From Salinarimonadaceae bacterium (GTDB lineage Bacteria > Pseudomonadota > Alphaproteobacteria > Rhizobiales > Beijerinckiaceae), in NCBI GenBank assembly GCA_007693435.1, contig REDO01000045.1:1-44786 (forward strand): a stretch of DNA of 44,786 nt, read 5' to 3'. Below the pieces are notes generated by a model, which did not search any database, had not been told where the DNA came from, and saw nothing but the letters and a program-made list of their open reading frames with translations. Below are positions 40,632 through 44,786 of this stretch, piece by piece. Every line of letters begins with the position of its first letter. The first letter of the stretch is position 1. The translations under genes and the position numbers were made by a program.

Positions 40632-41621
40632 TCAGTAGCGCAGGAGGGCCGCCCCGGCGAGAAAGCCGAGCCCGTGGGAGGCCAGCAGCACGTAAGCGTC
40701 CTCCGCGATCCCGGCCTGCTCGACGCGGGCCAGATTGAGGATCAGGTCGTTGGCGTTCGCATGCCCGTGCGCGGCGAGCGTCGCGAGGCCCGGCGCGGCG
40801 TCTCCGCAAAGCGCCGCCGCGAAGTCGACGACGTCTTCGGCCGACAGGTTGGGCGTGACGACATGCGCGACATCCGCGAGCGGGACGCCCCGCGCTTCGA
40901 GAAGCCCCGCCGCAAGGTCGCGGGCGCGGGCGTGGCGGTCGACCGAGGCGATCTTCTTTCGGTCGACGACGAGGCGATGCAGATCGAGCCGCGTCGGATG
41001 CCGGATCCCGCCGCCGGGGATGAGCCGCGCGTCGTGGAGCCGCCCTTCGGAAGACAGCGCCACGTCGACGAGCGTGGCGCGGCCAGCGTCGCGGCGCATG
41101 ATCATCGCAGTCGCGCCGTCGCCGAGGATCGTGAGCGGATCGTCGCGGTCGATCACCCGGTTTCCGGTCAGCGCCACGTCGCTCGCCACGAGCAGGATCG
41201 TGCGTGCGTCCTCGTCGGCGCGGAGCAGCGCGCGCGCGAATTTCATCGCCACGAGCAGGTTGGCGCAGCCGCCGCCGCTATAGCCCAGCGTGAAGGCGTT
41301 GCGCGCGCCGAGCAGATGCTGGAGTTCGTTGCTCATCGACCAGGCCGGTTCGACATAGCGCTGCGGCATCGTCGAGAAATCGATGATCGCGTCGAGCTCC
41401 ATCGCGCCGATCTCCGCTTTCGCGAGCGCCGCCAGCGCCGCGTCGAGCGCGAGTTCGGTCGGGCTCTCGCCTTCGAAGACGCGCGTTTCGCGCACGCCGA
41501 GCCGCGCCGCGCGGCGCGCGTCGAGCAGGGCGCCCTCGTCGCTGAAGATCTGCTCGATCTTCGCGACGCGCGGGGGAAGGCTGGACGCGATCGACAGGAC
41601 GCCTGCGCGCGGTTCGGTCAT
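40632..41621 (-). CDS. KASIII-like acyltransferase/ketosynthase B with Cys-His-Asp motif
   Basis: A 329-residue relative of the next gene with clearly different sequence. The nucleophile is Cys119 (YSGGGCANLLVAMK). The canonical His is again Pro257 (VVTPNLS), and the Asn site is His287 in GHANAND, with Asp292 five residues later. The end ASHGLGFLAGAALLRY is the fold's last strand. Both paralogues keep every visible active-site residue, so a heterodimer with two working sites is possible, unlike PqsB/PqsC where one is inert. GAGGAG precedes the ATG at 41621. It follows the radical SAM gene after 27 bases. Confidence 0.8.
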   Translation of the reverse strand: MTEPRAGVLSIASSLPPRVAKIEQIFSDEGALLDARRAARLGVRETRVFEGESPTELALDAALAALAKAEIGAMELDAIIDFSTMPQRYVEPAWSMSNELQHLLGARNAFTLGYSGGGCANLLVAMKFARALLRADEDARTILLVASDVALTGNRVIDRDDPLTILGDGATAMIMRRDAGRATLVDVALSSEGRLHDARLIPGGGIRHPTRLDLHRLVVDRKKIASVDRHARARDLAAGLLEARGVPLADVAHVVTPNLSAEDVVDFAAALCGDAAPGLATLAAHGHANANDLILNLARVEQAGIAEDAYVLLASHGLGFLAGAALLRY

Positions 41622-41648
41622 CGTCGGAACTCCTCGCTTGCAGCCGCC

Positions 41649-43397
41649 TCACGCCGCCGCGTGCGACCCGCTGCGCTTCGTCAGGCAGGCGTCGACGATA
41701 TGGCGGGGAACGGTGTGGTCGTCGTACCAGCGGCCCGAGAGCGGCTTCTTCACCAGCACCACGTCGGCGGCGTAGGAGAGGATCTCGTCGTTGTGGGCAC
41801 CGAGCTCGGCGCGCAGCGAGGCGGGCAGGCGGCCGTCGCGCGTCATCGCCCGCTCGACCTCCCCCGTGAGATAGCGCAGCCGCTCGATGCGCGAATTGAC
41901 GATGCCGATGCTCTTGCGCGTGATCCGCCCGAAATCGGCCTTGTGGTTGGCCATCGTCTGCATGGCCTCGTACATCGATGGCAGGAATTCGCGCTTGCCC
42001 ATCCATTGCGTCTCGTAGTTCATCGCATCGTGCCAGACGGGCTCGGTGAGCGCCCGGCGGTGGCTCTCCAGATCGCGATGGAAGACGGTGTAGCCGTGCT
42101 GATCCGGCTCCTCGAACCACTGGCAGCCGGGGTCGAGATAGGGGACCATGCCGAAGATCGTCGGGATCACCTTGTCGTTGGGGAAGCGCTCCATCAGCCG
42201 CGCGCTGTATGCGACCGTCTCCATCACGGAGGCGTGGGTCTGTTGGGGCATGCCGATCGTGTACCAGAGGTAGAAGCCCTTGATCCCGATATCGAGCGCC
42301 TGGGCGATCCAGTCCTCCATCTCCGGATTGGCATAGGTTCCCCGCCCCGTCAGCCGACTGATCTCGACGTCGTGCGATTGCGGCGAGAGGTTGATGAAGA
42401 TGTCGGTGTTGGGCGCGGCCCTCACCATCTCGCGCAGGAGCGCGGGCTTCGTGAGACGAAACTGCTCGAAGGAGACCGAGCTCACGACGCCCGACGCCTC
42501 GACGCTCTCCAGATACTCGATGAGGCGCGGCCCCGATTCCGAATAGGCCTGGAGCGTGTAGACGCTGAGCGGCGACTCGGTCTTGGGAAAGGTCAGAATC
42601 TCCTTGGAGAGTTGTTCGCTGCGGCGATGGAAGACGGTCTTCTTCGAGACGTTCATCATCCGCTGGTAGGCCCAGCGCGAGCCCGAGCACCAGCCGCAGC
42701 TCTGGGCGCAGCCGGTGTTGGGCAGCACCATGAGATTGGGCATGTTGAGCAGGCTCGAGGTCTTGGGGAACATCTTCGACCAGTCGATCGCGACGTCGTT
42801 GAGGATCGCCGGCGTGTAGCCGTGCCCGTTGTCCACGACCTCGCCGTCGACCTTGTAGACGAGATTGGGCACGGCGAAGTTGCGCCGCTCGCCCCGTTTC
42901 ACCGCCTCGACGAGCAGCCGCAGCGGCTCCAGCGTGTCGTAGCCCCGGATCACCATGTCGACCTGCGGATAGGCCATCAACTCGCGCGCGTAATAGGTCG
43001 AGACGATGCCGCCGAGCACGACGAAGCTCTCGGGGAAGGCCTTCTTGAGCAGGCCCGCCACCTCGATCGCGCCCTGACAGTGCGGCAGCCAGTGCAGGTC
43101 GATCCCGAAAATCGGCGCGTCGAAATGCGAGACGAGGCGCTCGACGTCGAGGCTCGGATGCTTGAGCATCAAGGATGCGAGATTGACGATCTTCGCGTCG
43201 AGATCGTGCTGCGCGAGGTAACTCTTCATCGAGAGGAAGCCGAGCGGATACATCTCGAAGATCGGGGTGACGTTGCTACTCTCCTGGCTCGCCCACCAAC
43301 CGAGCACGAAATCGTCGCGGTTGCGGAAATCGTAGATCGCCGGCGCATGCACGAGCATCAGGTCGGCGGCGATCCTGTCGCTTGTCGTCGCTGTCAT
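41649..43397 (-). CDS. B12-binding-type radical SAM enzyme
   Basis: A 582-residue protein. Residues 10-165 have a cobalamin-domain (Rossmann-like) layout (PLGFLSMKSYLAQHDLDAK, then VVLGGIVSTYYARELMAYP, VDMVIRGYD), but the DxHxxG cobalt-ligand motif is missing. Residues 222-430 form the radical SAM barrel, with the cluster motif C230xxxC234xxC237 (GCAQSCGWC). A C-terminal part of about 150 residues is specific and rich in Trp, His and Tyr. Class B enzymes like this methylate or rearrange unactivated carbons, with or without B12. The substrate is probably an acyl chain on the ACP encoded next door. GAGGAGGG precedes ATG 43397, and the ACP gene is 28 bases upstream. Confidence 0.83.
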   Translation of the reverse strand: MTATTSDRIAADLMLVHAPAIYDFRNRDDFVLGWWASQESSNVTPIFEMYPLGFLSMKSYLAQHDLDAKIVNLASLMLKHPSLDVERLVSHFDAPIFGIDLHWLPHCQGAIEVAGLLKKAFPESFVVLGGIVSTYYARELMAYPQVDMVIRGYDTLEPLRLLVEAVKRGERRNFAVPNLVYKVDGEVVDNGHGYTPAILNDVAIDWSKMFPKTSSLLNMPNLMVLPNTGCAQSCGWCSGSRWAYQRMMNVSKKTVFHRRSEQLSKEILTFPKTESPLSVYTLQAYSESGPRLIEYLESVEASGVVSSVSFEQFRLTKPALLREMVRAAPNTDIFINLSPQSHDVEISRLTGRGTYANPEMEDWIAQALDIGIKGFYLWYTIGMPQQTHASVMETVAYSARLMERFPNDKVIPTIFGMVPYLDPGCQWFEEPDQHGYTVFHRDLESHRRALTEPVWHDAMNYETQWMGKREFLPSMYEAMQTMANHKADFGRITRKSIGIVNSRIERLRYLTGEVERAMTRDGRLPASLRAELGAHNDEILSYAADVVLVKKPLSGRWYDDHTVPRHIVDACLTKRSGSHAAA

Positions 43398-43425
43398 CGG
43401 TTCGGCCCTCCTCGGCGGTAGGGGA

Positions 43426-43710
43426 TCAGGCGGCGGAGGCGGCGCTCCCGATCTTCGACAGGCAGAAGGCGGCCAGCGTGTTCAGGGAGCGGTAGTTCTT
43501 CGCAGAGACCTCATCCTCCTCGATGACGATTCCTAAGGCGGTCTCCATGTGCTCGGTGATCTCGGCGATGCCGAGCGAATCGAGGAGGCCGCTGTCGAGC
43601 AGGTTCTCGTCCGGGTCTATCGACCCCGAGACCGGCGTCGTGGCGTTGGCGACGAGATATGCGTGCAGGTTCGCTCGGACATCCGTTTCGGAAAGTTTCG
43701 AAGGGGTCAT
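43426..43710 (-). CDS. Acyl carrier protein, stand-alone
   Basis: A 94-residue acidic carrier protein. The phosphopantetheine attachment Ser45 is in the GLLDSLGIAE motif at the start of helix II, preceded by ENLLDS. ALGIVIEEDEV and YRSLNTLAAF finish the four-helix bundle. It is not the housekeeping AcpP, whose DSLD-type loop and flanks differ. It would carry the acyl group for the radical SAM enzyme and the two KASIII-like proteins that follow. I start at ATG 43710, which has GGAGGAAG upstream, rather than at 43764. No phosphopantetheinyl transferase is in the window, so a general one would have to load it. Confidence 0.88.
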   Translation of the reverse strand: MTPSKLSETDVRANLHAYLVANATTPVSGSIDPDENLLDSGLLDSLGIAEITEHMETALGIVIEEDEVSAKNYRSLNTLAAFCLSKIGSAASAA

Positions 43711-43932
43711 GGCTTCCTCCCGGGCTGGCGCTCGTTTCGTGCTCGTTTTTGGAGAGTGCTTCATTTATACAACCTATAGTATCATCGGCGGGCGCGATTG
43801 GAAATTCAAAAAACTATTAATAATTGTGTACCGGGTCGCGCCCCGGAATTCCGGCGGCTCCCGTGCGCCTGAAAGACCCCATTAACGCTGACTAATGGAG
43901 GCCATGGGACAGCGGCCTGCTGTCGAATTGAA

Positions 43933-43947
43933 TTAACTTGGCCTTAA
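43933..43947. promoter_or_regulatory. Perfect CtrA box upstream of the TadG-like gene
   Basis: TTAACTTGGCCTTAA matches the full CtrA consensus TTAA-N7-TTAA exactly. It is 52 bases before the ATG at 43999. The gap between the ACP start and that ATG (43711-43998) also has a CCATTA/TAATGG inverted repeat at 43879-43898 with another TTAAC half-site, and an AT-rich stretch at 43762-43830 likely to include the ACP operon promoter. I see no gene in the gap. Confidence 0.75.
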
Positions 43948-43998
43948 AAGCCCACATGGCCTGATTGCAGCCTGAAATCAGACCGTCTGGATAGTTCG

Positions 43999-44786
43999 AT
44001 GCAGATTCCTTTCAGCCGTGCAGTGCGCCGCAAGATCTCCTCGCAGCTTCGCCGATTGCGCAAACGCGAAGACGGCAACGTCGCGATGATGTTCGCACTG
44101 ATGCTGCTGCCGTTCATCGCGGCGGTGGGAGGCGCCGTCGACTATGCGATGGCCTCCGCCGCCAGGGCTGAGTTCCAGCGGCTGGTGGACGCGGCGTCGC
44201 TGACAGGCGCGACGCGACTGCAGCAGACCTCACTCACGCAGGCGGAGATCGCCGCCGACTTGAAGGAATACGTCCGCAGCCGGCTGCCCAACCAGATCCG
44301 CCTCGACGAAATCGACATCCGTTTCTCGGCCGATGGTCGGGCGATCACTGTCGAAGTGGATTACGGGGTGCGCACGAATCTCATCCGCGTCGTCAAGATC
44401 GAGAGCATCGACGGCAGGGTGATCTCGGAAGCGCGGGCTTCGGACTCAACGGCCGACGTCTCCGTAGCGCTCGATCTCACCGGGTCGATGCGCGAGCACA
44501 TCGCCGCCCTTCGCGTCGCCACCCGCGAGCTCGTCAATATCCTCAAGCCGCCCGGCGTGAACACCGATTCACTGCGCATCGCGCTGGTGCCCTACGTCAC
44601 CACCGTGAACGTCTCCGGCCACCCGCAGCATATGGGCTGGATGGACGTCAACGGACTGGCCCGCTATCACGGCGAAAACTTCGCGAACGTCCATATTCAG
44701 GACCGGCGCTGCGATCCGCCGCCCGCGCCGCCTCCGCCGCCTCCTCCGCCGGGGCCTCCGCCGCCTCCGCCGCCGCCGCCAAGTCC
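43999..44786 (+). CDS. TadG-like Flp pilus-assembly protein with VWA domain (partial, 3' end off window)
   Basis: The frame from ATG 43999 stays open to the window edge for 262 codons. A basic N-terminus is followed by the Tad transmembrane signature GNVAMMFALMLLPFIAAVG (residues 27-45) and a QRLVDAASLTGATRL helix, as in TadE/TadG pilus proteins. A von Willebrand A domain begins near residue 153 with the MIDAS motif VSVALDLTGSM. Near the edge the sequence becomes a run of about 25 prolines (positions 236-260). TadG proteins are thought to localise tight-adherence pili in the envelope. The gene is the first after a perfect CtrA box and is likely under cell-cycle control. Confidence 0.85.
   Translation, partial: MQIPFSRAVRRKISSQLRRLRKREDGNVAMMFALMLLPFIAAVGGAVDYAMASAARAEFQRLVDAASLTGATRLQQTSLTQAEIAADLKEYVRSRLPNQIRLDEIDIRFSADGRAITVEVDYGVRTNLIRVVKIESIDGRVISEARASDSTADVSVALDLTGSMREHIAALRVATRELVNILKPPGVNTDSLRIALVPYVTTVNVSGHPQHMGWMDVNGLARYHGENFANVHIQDRRCDPPPAPPPPPPPPGPPPPPPPPPS

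Noticed and set aside
39222-43421. Open frame of about 1400 codons on the plus strand across copA, KASIII and radical SAM genes
   Set aside because: It spans three genes on the other strand that each have full motifs and ribosome boxes; composition is typical of antisense codon bias.

Overview
The window is high-GC chromosomal DNA of an alphaproteobacterium, most likely of the order Hyphomicrobiales (Rhizobiales). The signs are a CtrA cell-cycle regulator placed divergently next to fliI-fliJ, a DUF1476-type ATPase zeta inhibitor, perfect and partial CtrA boxes, clustered GANTC (CcrM-type) sites, and a twin-arginine repeat protein family known mainly from this group. I see no rRNA, tRNA or CRISPR array. 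Genus is not decidable by eye.

Layout. 1-400: tail of a probable IS630 transposase and a GC-rich double-hairpin repeat. 400-6700: housekeeping metabolism (PNPOx-like flavoprotein, HpaI-type aldolase overlapping the zeta-subunit gene, purC, mmsA, ilvD). 6770-13066: one rightward run containing a complete TRAP transporter (P, Q, M), yggS, a kinase-like/SelO-like protein of unknown function and an acyl-CoA dehydrogenase. 13089-15362: UspA-like protein and an outer-membrane beta-barrel protein. 15520-20770: kdsD, ctrA, fliI, fliJ and an unusual soluble chemoreceptor-like protein. 20791-27025: gltB-gltD glutamate synthase. 27026-28575: a 650-base regulatory gap and a RES-Xre toxin-antitoxin pair. 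28600-36515: GST, methylcrotonyl-CoA carboxylase beta subunit, SleB-type hydrolase, Tat-exported repeat protein, SH3 protein, NlpC/P60 and leucyl aminopeptidase. 36603-39529: copA-cueR copper operon with a recognisable CueR promoter. 39606-43710: a compact four-gene operon (ACP, B12-type radical SAM, two divergent KASIII-like enzymes). 43933-end: a CtrA box followed by a TadG-like pilus protein with a von Willebrand A domain that runs off the window.

The best candidate for an undescribed system is the ACP / radical SAM / KASIII / KASIII operon. Both KASIII-like proteins keep the nucleophilic Cys but lack the FabH His and Asn; each instead has a GHxxxxD motif at the Asn position, pointing to Cys-His-Asp acyltransfer-like chemistry on a dedicated carrier protein with a radical step. 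Second is the kinase-like protein at 10562-11902, whose LKGxG / REYxxxE / GN / IDLD motif order recalls SelO. Third is the soluble receptor at 19694-20770, with its signalling tip before a Cache-like sensor. CtrA, its candidate target upstream of the Tad gene, and the flagellar genes also tie several parts of the window to cell-cycle and motility control.
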